Positions 17,439-26,067 of a stretch of DNA of 64,000 bases are shown here, piece by piece; the first letter of the stretch is position 1, and the number at the start of each line of letters is the position of its first letter. Origin of the DNA: Rufibacter sp. LB8 (GTDB taxonomy: Bacteria > Bacteroidota > Bacteroidia > Cytophagales > Hymenobacteraceae); assembly GCF_014876185.1 (NCBI RefSeq), contig NZ_JADALJ010000001.1, positions 1,965,501-2,029,500 on the forward strand, in the 5' to 3' direction. A program made the position numbers and the translations under genes. The notes under the pieces were generated by a model. That model was not told where the DNA came from. It ran no database searches and saw only the letters and a program-made list of their open reading frames with translations.

Positions 17439-17615
17439 ATCTGTAGTTTTTTCTTGTTGAGCCAAGCTCTAAAGGCCTGTGACTCTCCAAATGAAAAAAC
17501 TGTGCCAAACCCAAGCCAACTACAGATGCCAAGTTTCTACTCAGGACTTATAAAGCCACACAACTACTTGTGATTGAATTATTTAGAACCTTAAAAAATT
17601 TCGCTAAAAACCTAA

Positions 17616-17657
17616 AACAGCAGCGCCCCACCTTGTATAAGGCGGGGCGCTGCTGTT
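17616..17657 (-). terminator. Intrinsic terminator of the 3D-domain gene
   Basis: AACAGCAGCGCCCC pairs with GGGGCGCTGCTGTT; on the minus strand it runs into a T-rich tract. It lies 19 nt downstream of the stop at 17677. Confidence 0.85.
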
Positions 17658-17676
17658 AAAAAAAAATTTGCTTGGT

Positions 17677-18162
17677 CTAAATCTTGGTGAGTTTCACGTC
17701 TTCCCAGTAGCCCATGATCTTGTCATTGGGGCCTACCAGAATGTCAACCCGATTCCTGATGCGGCGGTGCATGGCATCACGCACCACGTACACACCGTCC
17801 AGTTGTTTGGAGATACCTTCCACCTTTACTGAATCTCCGTAGTGGATCTTGCCGCCCCAGCGGGCCAACAGGTTTCTGGACAAAGCCAGCCACCGGTGCT
17901 TGCGCGGGTTGCGTTCATTGATCTTGGAACCATCTGCGGTAATGAAAGGCGTGTCATCGGTTTGCGCCTCCTCCGGGAAATACACCGAAGCGTTGACCGT
18001 GATACTTTTGGTAGTCACTTTTTTGACCTCGGTGGGAGTCCAGGTAGGGAGGGTGTTGAGGGTAACCGGCTTAGCGGGTGACGGCGTGGTGGAGCCTGAA
18101 ATCTCTTTCAGAAAGGGGAACAGAAGTAAGAAAACCAATCCATATAGTTTGTTCTTGAACAT
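17677..18162 (-). CDS. Exported 3D-domain (double-psi beta-barrel) protein
   Basis: The 161-residue protein has an N-terminal hydrophobic segment (GLVFLLLFPFLKEISG) followed by a Pro/Thr-rich linker. The C-terminal half (about 55-155) resembles the 3D/RlpA-like double-psi barrel: TVNASVYFPEEAQTDDTPF, an ADGSKI turn, a GDSVKVEG strand and the closing DAMHRRIRNRVDILVG segment with an Asp like the 3D-domain signature. In related proteins this fold occurs in peptidoglycan-active enzymes such as MltA and Rpf-associated proteins. I infer a periplasmic cell-wall-related role. It is monocistronic. Confidence 0.75.
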   Translation of the reverse strand: MFKNKLYGLVFLLLFPFLKEISGSTTPSPAKPVTLNTLPTWTPTEVKKVTTKSITVNASVYFPEEAQTDDTPFITADGSKINERNPRKHRWLALSRNLLARWGGKIHYGDSVKVEGISKQLDGVYVVRDAMHRRIRNRVDILVGPNDKIMGYWEDVKLTKI

Positions 18163-18438
18163 GCTTGCTTAGTTGGTGAAACATCGGTTTAGCAACTAAG
18201 TCTTTAACGAATCTACTAATATATGGTTATTTTGCTTGGTATAGTTCTATTTTGTACTTAATTAGAATTTTTTGGCTGAATCATGCTTAATACTCTTAGC
18301 ACTAGATTTCCTCACTTCATTCTAGCTCAAATCAAAACCCACCTTTTGAAATTTTCTTTAAAAGGAACAAAAAAGGCAATGACTTTTAAGGCAGCCAATG
18401 GAACCACTGGCACTTACTTTAAAAGACATACCCTTGAT

Positions 18439-19362
18439 TTACTGAGGCAACTTAGAATCCAAGGTCTGTACCGCGGCTAAGATGGTTTCCACGGCTTTGA
18501 GATAGAATGGCTGGTGAATGTTCTTGAACTCATCAGATTCTTTGTGGTAATGCGGGTGGTCTTCCACGCCAAAGTAGATGAACGGAATTTTAGCTCTGTG
18601 GAAACTACCGTGGTCCGATTGAAACGTCCAGTCATCGGGGCCTTGTTCCGGGCGATCATGCCCAAAAGTAAGTTTGAAACCCTCGGGTACTTTCAGGTTC
18701 TGGAGGTGCTCTTTCACCCACGGGTAATGGTGCGTGCCGGAGGCGTATAATTCATTTTTAGCCGAAATGCTCACCATGTCAAGGTTTACGTTGAGAAGAA
18801 TCTGCTCTTTGGCCACCGGTAATCTCTCCACAAAGGCTTTGGAGCCAGACAGGCCTTGCTCTTCAGCGTCAAAGGCAACAAAGATGAGTGTATGCTTGGG
18901 TTTCTTCTTCTGGAAGTGCGTGGCGATGGCCAGAATAGCGCCAATGCCCGAGGCGTCGTCATCAGCTCCGTTAAAGATCTGCCCATTGCGGGTGCCCACG
19001 TGGTCATAATGTGCCGTGATCACAATGGCTTTTGACGAGGTTCCTTCAATCATGCCTACCAGGTTTACGCCGTTGGTGGGCTGCTTGCTGGTGCGGCCGG
19101 TAAAAGAGAACGTGTGCTGGTATTGGCTGCCGCCTACGGGCTTCAGACCGATTGCCTTGAATCTGCCTAACAGGTATTGCTGCGCTTTCAGGTGGCCTTC
19201 GGTGGCCGGCAGGCGTCCGCCCATGGAATCGGCGGCTAGAATCTCCACGTCCCGCAAGACCTGGTTTGGCTGGTACATCTGCTGCGCGCAGGAACTCAAA
19301 CTCAGGCTGGAAACCCCTAAAACCATGGCCAACAGGCGCGGGAACAAGACAAACTGCTTCAT
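18439..19362 (-). CDS. M28 family zinc metallopeptidase, lipoprotein
   Basis: The 307-residue protein has a lipoprotein signal with lipobox LSSC and an M28 aminopeptidase core. Zinc ligands are visible in ITAHYDHVG, GADDDASGIG, DAEEQGLSGSKAF, NLDMV and a late FIYFGVEDHPHYH segment. Activity is expected on peptide N-termini or other amide substrates in the periplasm or at the outer membrane. An in-frame start at 19494 would add 44 residues, but that stretch is the translated palindromic repeat ([14 protein letters not shown]), so I placed the start at MKQFVLF. Confidence 0.9.
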   Translation of the reverse strand: MKQFVLFPRLLAMVLGVSSLSLSSCAQQMYQPNQVLRDVEILAADSMGGRLPATEGHLKAQQYLLGRFKAIGLKPVGGSQYQHTFSFTGRTSKQPTNGVNLVGMIEGTSSKAIVITAHYDHVGTRNGQIFNGADDDASGIGAILAIATHFQKKKPKHTLIFVAFDAEEQGLSGSKAFVERLPVAKEQILLNVNLDMVSISAKNELYASGTHHYPWVKEHLQNLKVPEGFKLTFGHDRPEQGPDDWTFQSDHGSFHRAKIPFIYFGVEDHPHYHKESDEFKNIHQPFYLKAVETILAAVQTLDSKLPQ

Positions 19363-19415
19363 GGGGAAAAGATACTGCAAAATTCTAACTCTAGCAGAAT
19401 GTTCTTGCCGCGGGA

Positions 19416-19459
19416 TTCCGTTTTCGGGCTCATTTCTGGAAATGAGCCCGAAAACGGAA
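19416..19459. repeat. Palindromic repeat copy 10
   Basis: A perfect palindrome apart from the 2-3 nt centre, with stem extended to TTCCG and CGGAA at the ends. It lies between the M48 and M28 genes on the minus strand. Confidence 0.95.
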
Positions 19460-19550
19460 ATGGAAATGCACTTAAAACCGAAACCAATGGACACAAAAAA
19501 GCGCCAGTCCTTTGCAGAACTGTCGCTTTCCTTATGATTGATTCGGAAGC

Positions 19551-20498
19551 TTACGTAGTGGTCAATACACCTACGCGTTCGCCTTCTTCATTGAGAAGTA
19601 AGCCGTTGGTAGAGACAAACAGCGAGGCGAAATACCGGCTTTCCAACACGTACGGGAAGTTGCGGTTATTGGTCTTTTGCAGTTTGCCAATCACTTCAAT
19701 ACCGGCGTTGGTTTCACGCACCAGGTTCATGGAAGTAGTTACGTACATGCGTTCCTGCGGAGCGCCCGCCAATTTCACTTGACGAAGAATCTGCCGCTCA
19801 GACAATCTGGACGAAGACGTGGTGCGCACATTGGAAGCCATGGCATTGGAAGAATTCAGGCTGGCCCCGGCGTTGCGGCTGGCTGTAGCCACTGACCTTG
19901 TAGGCGTGCCGGCTCTGGCACTGGCTACAATCTGACCATCGGCGTTTTTCCAGCCCTGGCTTATGGCCGACAAACGCGGACGTTTGCCGGGGTGCGTTCT
20001 GTTGTCTTCTTCATCGGCTAGCACTTGAATGGCGGCCTGGGCCTCACTTAGACTGGCGCCCATCTTGCGCAGTACAAAGCCAGAGAATTCATCGGCCTCT
20101 AATTCATCTTGGTGGTTGCTACCGCTGGAAGACAAAGTGTGTCCATTCAGGTGGTGGCCAATTTCATGGGCCAGAATGCTCACGCCGGCCCAGTCTGTTC
20201 TTACTGCGGAGTTGAGAGCGTTCACGAAGTTTTCATTGTAAAGAATATAGCGCTTGCCGTTCATGATCACCGCCGCGGCATTGGGCACGTTGGCCGCCCG
20301 CACTTCAAAGCGCGCCTTAAGGCCTACCACGTCAATAATCTCTGTGATGATGTCACGTGCCCCCGCCGGAACAGGAGCCGCATACGTGTCAGCGGCCGCT
20401 TTTCTGGATTCAGCCACTGCCGGTGTTGTCACCGAGACGCCGGCCATTAAGACACCGGCGAGAACTGATAAAAGAACCTTTTTCATATGCTTATCCAT
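19551..20498 (-). CDS. Exported M48-like metalloprotease
   Basis: A signal peptide (VLLSVLAGVLMAGVSV) leads into a gluzincin domain with HEIGHHLNGH near residues 110-119 and the third-ligand segment ELEADEFSG near 131-139, as in M48 peptidases. Residues about 180-230 form a Ser/Ala/Arg-rich linker, and the C-terminus (about 240-315) is a separate beta-rich part with no recognised domain. M48 enzymes take part in envelope quality control, but this one lacks the membrane spans of HtpX, so it resembles the periplasmic BepA type. A second ATG four codons later is also plausible as the start. Confidence 0.85.
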   Translation of the reverse strand: MDKHMKKVLLSVLAGVLMAGVSVTTPAVAESRKAAADTYAAPVPAGARDIITEIIDVVGLKARFEVRAANVPNAAAVIMNGKRYILYNENFVNALNSAVRTDWAGVSILAHEIGHHLNGHTLSSSGSNHQDELEADEFSGFVLRKMGASLSEAQAAIQVLADEEDNRTHPGKRPRLSAISQGWKNADGQIVASARAGTPTRSVATASRNAGASLNSSNAMASNVRTTSSSRLSERQILRQVKLAGAPQERMYVTTSMNLVRETNAGIEVIGKLQKTNNRNFPYVLESRYFASLFVSTNGLLLNEEGERVGVLTTT

Positions 20499-20664
20499 TA
20501 TAAGTTGAAAACAGAACAGTGCGGCAATTGATTCAACGTACTTTCTGCCTTTTCATTGTCTACCAAAGTAATAGCAAAACACAGGCCAATCTTTCTAAAA
20601 GACGCATAGAACGCGGTTTTGGCTGCGCGCCCAGAAAATATTTTTTTAGTTCCGGAGAAGGCAC

Positions 20665-20702
20665 AAAAAAGCCCTACTTCTGCAAGAAATAGGGCTTTTT
20701 TA
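20665..20702 (-). terminator. Intrinsic terminator of the small hydrophilic gene
   Basis: AAAAAAGCCCTA pairs with TAGGGCTTTTTT with a loop of about 14 nt that can pair further. It lies 8 nt past the stop on the minus strand. Confidence 0.85.
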
Positions 20703-20709
20703 AAGTTGG

Positions 20710-20940
20710 TTACGAGTTGTTCTCGTTGTTGGCGTCGCCGTCGTTGGTTTCGCGTTCATCTATGGTGTTGCCGCCGGTAGATTTCATGGTGCCGTCAAAA
20801 TCTTCGTCTTGCTTGGTGGCATCATAGCCAGTCACGGAACGTTTGTAGGTGTCATTGTCGCTGGCGTCTTGGCGCTGCCGTTCTGACTGGTTTCCTTGGT
20901 TAGTGTTTTGGGCCGAAGTGGTATCTTTTTGGTCTGACAT
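20710..20940 (-). CDS. Small very hydrophilic, probably disordered protein
   Basis: The 76-residue product has no hydrophobic core and is dominated by Asp, Asn, Thr, Gln and Ser, with segments such as SDQKDTTSAQNTNQGNQ and NDGDANNENNS. This composition is like hydrophilins and other stress-linked disordered proteins, but there is no sequence motif to name a family. It has its own terminator. A longer protein of similar composition lies at 25431, on the other side of ligD. A desiccation or osmotic-stress role is an inference from composition and neighbours only. Confidence 0.7.
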   Translation of the reverse strand: MSDQKDTTSAQNTNQGNQSERQRQDASDNDTYKRSVTGYDATKQDEDFDGTMKSTGGNTIDERETNDGDANNENNS

Positions 20941-21071
20941 AACAGTTGTAGGTTAAGTGAAAGCCTTGCAAGGCAAAGCGTCTTTCTTGTACTACCGCAC
21001 ACGCAAAAAAGTTCTTCAACCGGCCAGGCGAAGCCCCAAAATCGTCACAAAATTCTGAGGAAAGTTGTAGG

Positions 21072-21458
21072 TCAGGACGCTGTTTTCTGTTCCAGCTGGT
21101 CTAAAAGATGCAGTAATTTCACCGCTGTTTCGTCAATCAGGGCCAGGCCTGCGCGGGCGGCTTCTTCCTGGCCTTGCTGGTACTGGTGCCAGAGGTCACG
21201 GGCAATGGTGTGCATTTGGTCATGAACGCGTTCCAGTTCGTCCATTTCGGGCCAATGGCCAATGCTGGGCATGGCCACGTCATAAATCCACTTGCCCAAG
21301 GAACACTGCGTGCTGGAGAGAATGGGGTCTTTGTCAATGTTGGCCCCGTACAGCAAGGCCCGTATTTTTGACTTAAACAACACATGCTTGATGCGCGCTT
21401 GCTCAAAATCAAACTTACCTATAAGGGCTAAAAGCGACGGTTCTTTTTTCTGGGTCAT
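21072..21458 (-). CDS. CZB (chemoreceptor zinc-binding) domain protein
   Basis: The 128-residue protein is a stand-alone CZB domain. It has the N-terminal helix with ARIKHVLFKSKIRALLYG (first zinc His), the CSLGKWIYDV segment with the zinc-binding Cys, and later HDQMHTIARDLW with further histidines. In chemoreceptors and diguanylate cyclases CZB domains bind zinc and can sense hypochlorite through that Cys. No effector domain is attached. The start is set at 21458, since the upstream 45 residues of the open frame include the translated palindromic repeat and a -7-like TATCTTTG lies 9 nt before this ATG. Confidence 0.82.
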   Translation of the reverse strand: MTQKKEPSLLALIGKFDFEQARIKHVLFKSKIRALLYGANIDKDPILSSTQCSLGKWIYDVAMPSIGHWPEMDELERVHDQMHTIARDLWHQYQQGQEEAARAGLALIDETAVKLLHLLDQLEQKTAS

Positions 21459-21467
21459 AACGGGAAG

Positions 21468-21475
21468 CAAAGATA
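21468..21475 (-). promoter_or_regulatory. -7 element that fixes the CZB gene start
   Basis: TATCTTTG on the minus strand fits TAnnTTTG exactly, 9 nt before the ATG at 21458 and inside the longer open frame that begins at 21593. It argues against the longer start. Confidence 0.55.
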
Positions 21476-21565
21476 CGGGTTCACCACACTTTGCCTCTAT
21501 AGAATGCAACTTTGACTGAAATAGTTTACAACCGTGCTTTTTTCTTTTACCAGAAAACAGAAATC

Positions 21566-21605
21566 CCGTTTTCGGGCTCATTTCTGAAAACAAGCCCCAA
21601 AACGG
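21566..21605. repeat. Palindromic repeat copy 11
   Basis: Left arm CCGTTTTCGGGCTCATTTC, right arm AACAAGCCCCAAAACGG with three unpaired positions. It lies 24 nt downstream of the SDR stop at 21630. Confidence 0.88.
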
Positions 21606-21629
21606 AATTTCTTTTGAGGGAAACTAACC

Positions 21630-22652
21630 TTAATATTCGTTGTTATCTGCGGCAGCTTTGTGATTGGGCGCGTTCAAAATGGACTGCGTGAGGGGCGTTT
21701 CACTTTCATAACCACGAACTTTCTCTTGGCCAATGCCGCCGGGGCCCGGTAAGAACACATTGATCAGGCCCATCAAGTCTGTGGCCGCGCCGGGGAACAT
21801 GCCGTGGAACAAGCTCATTAGTTTGGCATTTAAGCCTAAAGTTACTTCGGCCTCACCGTAGCGGCAGGCGTTCATAATGTCCTGAGCCGCTTTGTTGGCC
21901 GCCAATGAAATCACCGGATTGGCGTCTAGCAGCGCGAAGGCGGTGTATTCTTTCTCGTTCTGCCCTTTCAAAAACGCGTTGCGGGCGCTGCCGGTGCGCA
22001 TAAGGCCTGGGTTGATGGTGGTCACGTAAATGCCGTCTTTCTTAAGCTCAGACCTGAAGCCCTCAGACATGCCCACCAGCGCGAACTTGCTGCCGCTGTA
22101 CGGCACCAGATGCGGCACGCTCACCTTCCCGCCAATAGACGCGATGTTCACAATACGCCCTTCGCCGCGGGCTTTCATGTCTGGGATCACCTCCAACATG
22201 GTGTACAATGATGCCCAGTAATGTGTTTTCATGGCGATCTCAAAATCTTCCACGGTCATTTCGGCCAGCGGCCCAGCCGTGATCACGCCTGCGTTGTTCA
22301 CCAGCACTTCCACCGGCCCCCAGGTTTCTTTGATTTCTGAAATCATGCGCTTCACTTGGGCTTGGTCGCTCACGTCAGTTGTAAAGGCGAGCACCGATGC
22401 CCCGCCGGCGCACAATTCTGCGCGGGCGGCTTCTACCTGGTGCTCGGTGCGGGCGCAGATAGCAATTTTAGCACCTTGTTCAGCAAACATTCTGGCCAAA
22501 ACCAAACCCAATCCCCTACTTCCGCCGGTAATCAAGACCACACGGTCAGTAAACGAAAATTCACGTTTCTTGCGGCCTGCTGACCGAAGGGCAAGAAATG
22601 CGCCTAACCCTGCGCCTGCTAGCAACAGGTTATTCTTTGTACTGTTTTTCAT
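21630..22652 (-). CDS. SDR family oxidoreductase with N-terminal membrane anchor
   Basis: The 340-residue protein starts with a hydrophobic segment (LLLAGAGLGAFLALRSAG), followed by a classical SDR core with VLITGGSRGLGL near 38-49, NNAGV near 118-122 and the YSGSKFALVGMSEG catalytic stretch. The substrate is unknown. Its first codons follow ligD by only 4 nt, so the pair is almost certainly cotranscribed. Its architecture mirrors the 12883 SDR, which carries its hydrophobic segment at the other end. Several such SDRs accompany LigD-type repair genes in bacteria, but a functional link is only inferred. Confidence 0.88.
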   Translation of the reverse strand: MKNSTKNNLLLAGAGLGAFLALRSAGRKKREFSFTDRVVLITGGSRGLGLVLARMFAEQGAKIAICARTEHQVEAARAELCAGGASVLAFTTDVSDQAQVKRMISEIKETWGPVEVLVNNAGVITAGPLAEMTVEDFEIAMKTHYWASLYTMLEVIPDMKARGEGRIVNIASIGGKVSVPHLVPYSGSKFALVGMSEGFRSELKKDGIYVTTINPGLMRTGSARNAFLKGQNEKEYTAFALLDANPVISLAANKAAQDIMNACRYGEAEVTLGLNAKLMSLFHGMFPGAATDLMGLINVFLPGPGGIGQEKVRGYESETPLTQSILNAPNHKAAADNNEY

Positions 22653-22656
22653 GTTT

Positions 22657-25206
22657 CTATTTCTTGAGTTTTTTGAGGAAGGCGTTCACGTCTATGCCTT
22701 CGCCCAGCACGGGTTTAAAAAGATCGCCTAGTTTCTGTACGCGCGCCGGCACGTTTTTGATGGTGAACTGCGTGGGGTGCAGGCCTTTTTTTACTTCTTT
22801 CCACTGCAGCGGCGTTGACACAGTGGCCCCAGCCCGCGGCCGCACGCAATATGGTGCCGCAATGGTCTGCGCGATGGCGTTTTGCATGTAATCAATATAA
22901 ATCTGGAACCGGCGTTCTTTGGGGCTACGTTCCAAACTGGTGAGTTCTGGCAGGCGTTCATGCACGCGCTGAGCCAGGGCAAACGCCAGTTCCTTCACGG
23001 GCTCAAACGGAAATTTAGCAGCCAGCGGAACGTACAGGTGCATACCTGTGGCCCCAGAGGTTTTGGCGTATACCGGAATCTCCAGTTCGTCTAGCACCTG
23101 CTTGGCCACCAAGGCAACTTCCACCATTTCATCATAGGTATTTTCGCCGGGGTCAAGGTCCAGGACTAAATAATCTGGTTTTTCTAAATGCGGCAGCCGG
23201 CCGTTCCAAGGATTGAGTTGAATGCAGCCCAGGTTGTTGAGATACGCCAGCGTGGCTTTGTCTTGGCAGACTATGTACTCCACCTCTTTGCCCGTTGATT
23301 CGGCCTCAATGCTGGTGGTCTGAACCCAATCCGGGGCCTGCTCGCCGGCGTCTTTCTGGAAAAACCCGGGCTTGCTGATGCCGTTGGGGTGCCTGAGCAA
23401 AGATTCCGGACGGTCTTTCAGGTAAGGCAATAGCACGTTTGCCATGGTTTGGTAATAATCTACCAGGTCTTTTTTGGTATAGCCTTCCTGAGAGAAATAC
23501 ACTTTGTCTGGGTTGGTGATAGTAACTTCTTGTCCGTCTAACTCCAACACCAGGGCGTTTTTGTCTGCGGTCTGTTTTGGGCTGAGTTTGGGATTTGGAG
23601 CCGATAAACGGGAATCTGTTTCCTCCTGTTCTTCTTTGGCCGACACCGATTCTTCATGCACCACGTCCTGGGCTTTTTTGTCTTCGCGCAGGCCTTTGAA
23701 GATGGCCTGGCGCATCTGCCCGTCAGTGGTCCATTCGGCAAAAGACAGTTCACAGACCAGTTCCGGCTTCACCCAGGTCACATCACGGCTGAGCGGGATT
23801 TTTTCTTTGAACGGCGAGGTTTTGCGCTCCAGCGGTTTCAGTTTGTCAATGAGTTCCTGCAAGCTGGTTTTGTTGAAGCCACTGCCAGACTGGCCCACGT
23901 ATTTGAGTTGGTCGCCTTCATACACGCCCAGCACCAGCGCACCCAAATGCTGGCGTGCTCCCTGCGGCGCGGTGTAACCGGCAATTACGGCCTCCTGCCG
24001 GAGGTGCGTTTTTACCTTCAGCCATTCTTGTGACCGCTTGCCTACCAGATATTTGCTCCCAGCGGCTTTGGCCATAATGCCTTCCCACTCATTTTTCTGG
24101 GCTTCTTTGAAAAACTGAGTACCGTCGCCCACGCGGTGTTCGCTGTAACGCAGCGGGTCTTTGGCTTTGCTCAACACTTGCTTCAGCTTTTCCTTGCGCT
24201 GAAGGAGAGGTAAATGGGTGAGGTCTTCACCATTAAGGTGCAGAATATCGAAAATATAGTAATACAAATGCTCTGAGGGCGTGTTTTGGTAATTCTGCAA
24301 GGCTTGGAAATCTGCTTTTCCTTTGCGGTCCAGCACCACCAATTCACCGTCAAAAATCACTTGGTCCTTTAGCGCTTCCAGTGCTTTCACCACCGACTGG
24401 TATTTTTCCTTAAACGATTTTCCGTTGCGCGAATAGAGATGTACTTGTCCGTTTTCTACTTCAGCCACGGCGCGATAGCCGTCCCATTTCACCTCGAAGA
24501 GCCAATCTGGGTCATCAAAAGGGCCGTCGGTGAGTTTGGCGGTCATGGGCACCAGATTATGCGGCATGTCTGCTTTGCTTCCAATGCTTGAGTCTGATGT
24601 TTTTTTGGCGCTAGGTTTAGCCTTGGCAACAGCTTTGGATTTGGAAGTGGCGGCTTTTGAGGATTTGCCTTTGGCGAAATCCTCCGCGTCATACGGGTCT
24701 GTGGTGGCGGCTTCGTCTTTTCTCTTTAGCAGCAGCCAGGCGTTTTTCTGGCGGCCTTTCATTTTTACCAGACTGAATTCGCCTTGTAGTTTCTGGCCAT
24801 CCAGCACAAAATGCAGGCCGCCTTGTTCCAGTTCCTCCAGTAAAAGTTTCTCAGCAGCCGCGCGGGAATCTGTGCCAATGGCGTGGTAAGTGCCTTCGTC
24901 CCAAATGTCCACATGGCCGGCGCCGTAGTTGCCTTCGGGAATGTCGCCCTCAAAACTGCCGTAGCTGATGGGGTGGTCTTCTACTTCCATGGCCAGGCGT
25001 TTGTCTGCGGGGTTGAGCGACGGCCCTTTGGGCACCGCCCAGCTTTTGAGTACGCCGCCCATCTCCAGCCGGAAATCATAATGCAACGTGGAGGCCTGGT
25101 GCCGCTGAATCACAAACCTCAGCGCGCCTTTGTTTTTGGCTTCTTTGCCTTCTGGTTCTGGGGTTTGGTTGAAGTGCCGTTTCTGGTTGTATTTTTCTAA
25201 CGCCAT
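22657..25206 (-). CDS. ligD: DNA ligase D (phosphoesterase-ligase-polymerase)
   Basis: LigD repairs double-strand breaks with Ku in bacterial non-homologous end joining. The 849-residue protein has the domain order phosphoesterase (about 1-160, with HYDFRLEMGGVLKSWAVPKG), a Lys/Ala/Ser-rich linker (about 180-210), ATP-dependent ligase with Lys240 in the KWDGYR motif, and C-terminal primase-polymerase (about 560-849, with DLDP at 683-686 and a later GMHLYVPL strand). All three activities look intact. It is the first gene of a ligD-SDR operon. No ku gene lies in the window. Confidence 0.96.
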   Translation of the reverse strand: MALEKYNQKRHFNQTPEPEGKEAKNKGALRFVIQRHQASTLHYDFRLEMGGVLKSWAVPKGPSLNPADKRLAMEVEDHPISYGSFEGDIPEGNYGAGHVDIWDEGTYHAIGTDSRAAAEKLLLEELEQGGLHFVLDGQKLQGEFSLVKMKGRQKNAWLLLKRKDEAATTDPYDAEDFAKGKSSKAATSKSKAVAKAKPSAKKTSDSSIGSKADMPHNLVPMTAKLTDGPFDDPDWLFEVKWDGYRAVAEVENGQVHLYSRNGKSFKEKYQSVVKALEALKDQVIFDGELVVLDRKGKADFQALQNYQNTPSEHLYYYIFDILHLNGEDLTHLPLLQRKEKLKQVLSKAKDPLRYSEHRVGDGTQFFKEAQKNEWEGIMAKAAGSKYLVGKRSQEWLKVKTHLRQEAVIAGYTAPQGARQHLGALVLGVYEGDQLKYVGQSGSGFNKTSLQELIDKLKPLERKTSPFKEKIPLSRDVTWVKPELVCELSFAEWTTDGQMRQAIFKGLREDKKAQDVVHEESVSAKEEQEETDSRLSAPNPKLSPKQTADKNALVLELDGQEVTITNPDKVYFSQEGYTKKDLVDYYQTMANVLLPYLKDRPESLLRHPNGISKPGFFQKDAGEQAPDWVQTTSIEAESTGKEVEYIVCQDKATLAYLNNLGCIQLNPWNGRLPHLEKPDYLVLDLDPGENTYDEMVEVALVAKQVLDELEIPVYAKTSGATGMHLYVPLAAKFPFEPVKELAFALAQRVHERLPELTSLERSPKERRFQIYIDYMQNAIAQTIAAPYCVRPRAGATVSTPLQWKEVKKGLHPTQFTIKNVPARVQKLGDLFKPVLGEGIDVNAFLKKLKK

Positions 25207-25330
25207 TCTAGTAGTGTCTCTATTGTTGTCTGTCTGTCTTTGGGTCCTCAGGTCGAAATCTAAATTTCACAAGCACTTGTTGGACTGTTGCTTTCTACGG
25301 AAATTTTAAAAACTGTGCCGTGCTGCATTT

Positions 25331-25371
25331 CCTGTTTTCGGGCTCATTTCTGGAAACGAGGCCAAAAACAG
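25331..25371. repeat. Palindromic repeat copy 12
   Basis: This copy belongs to the CCTGTTTT...AAAACAG subtype, with T paired to A where most copies have C paired to G. It abuts the terminator of the 25431 gene. Confidence 0.88.
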
Positions 25372-25407
25372 AAAAGCCTGCCTCCTTTTCAGGAAACAGG
25401 CCTTTCT
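25371..25407 (-). terminator. Terminator of the Gly/Asn-rich protein gene
   Basis: GAAAAGCCTG pairs with CAGGCCTTTC (one G-T pair) around 17 nt; on the minus strand it ends in a T-rich stretch formed by the adjacent palindromic repeat. Confidence 0.6.
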
Positions 25408-25430
25408 CAAATGTATAAGCTTCAAGATCT

Positions 25431-25970
25431 CTAGTCTTTTCTGCCGCCACGGCCGGCTATGTTTTCATTGTTATTGTCGTCTTTGCCGTTGCCTTGCGGG
25501 TTTTGCTTGTCTGGTCTTTCAGGGTCTCCACCGTTGCCCGCGTGCCCGGAGCTGCGGCCTCCGCCAGTACCGTCATTGCCGTTGTGGTTTCCTTTGAAGC
25601 CGCTGTGGCCGTCGCTCATACCGCCGGCGTGGGTGCCGTAACCGGTGTCTTTGTCACTCTCGGCATCTGGTCCGGAGCCTTTCTGCTTGAGAGACTCTTT
25701 GCCTAAAACGCCTTCGCGCTCACCAGAACCACCGCCCTGGCGGCCCAGCACATCGCCGCCGCCGTTGATGTCATCATGGGCCTGGCCTTTGTCAAGGTTT
25801 CCGCCGGCATCGTTCACATCTAAGTTGCCGTCTGCGTCATAGTTGGCGGTGTTGCCACCCTCGGCTTTGGTGCCGTAGTTATGATCTGCGAAGCTGCCGC
25901 CTCCCTGGTTCCCGTCCTGACTGTTATTGCTGCCGTTGTTCTGGTCCTGGTTTTTATTTTGCTCTTCCAT
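25431..25970 (-). CDS. Gly/Asn/Asp-rich disordered protein
   Basis: The 179-residue protein has almost no hydrophobic residues and consists of Gly, Asn, Asp, Gln and Lys, with motifs such as GNQGGGSFADHNYGT, GNLDKGQAHDD and GNHNGNDGTGGG. No signal peptide is present, so it is presumably cytosolic. It resembles hydrophilin or LEA-like proteins in composition only. The start at MEEQNKNQ (25970) is preferred: the open frame extends 21 residues further, but that piece is hydrophobic and unlike the rest. It lies next to ligD and the Nudix gene. Confidence 0.75.
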   Translation of the reverse strand: MEEQNKNQDQNNGSNNSQDGNQGGGSFADHNYGTKAEGGNTANYDADGNLDVNDAGGNLDKGQAHDDINGGGDVLGRQGGGSGEREGVLGKESLKQKGSGPDAESDKDTGYGTHAGGMSDGHSGFKGNHNGNDGTGGGRSSGHAGNGGDPERPDKQNPQGNGKDDNNNENIAGRGGRKD

Positions 25971-26067
25971 AGTTTCTTGTAAGGTTAGGTGTACAAATAA
26001 GGGATATGTACCCGTATTTACGGGCGTTGGCAACTATAGTTAAACCAGCGGGCTTGGGATCAGTTCC

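Noticed and set aside
18283-18480. Short open frame MLNTLSTRFPHFIL... between the 3D-domain and M28 genes
   Set aside because: It overlaps the M28 gene end on the other strand, has no family character and lies mostly in AT-rich intergenic sequence.
22657-25206. A Ku gene partner next to ligD
   Set aside because: No open frame near ligD resembles Ku; it must lie elsewhere if present.
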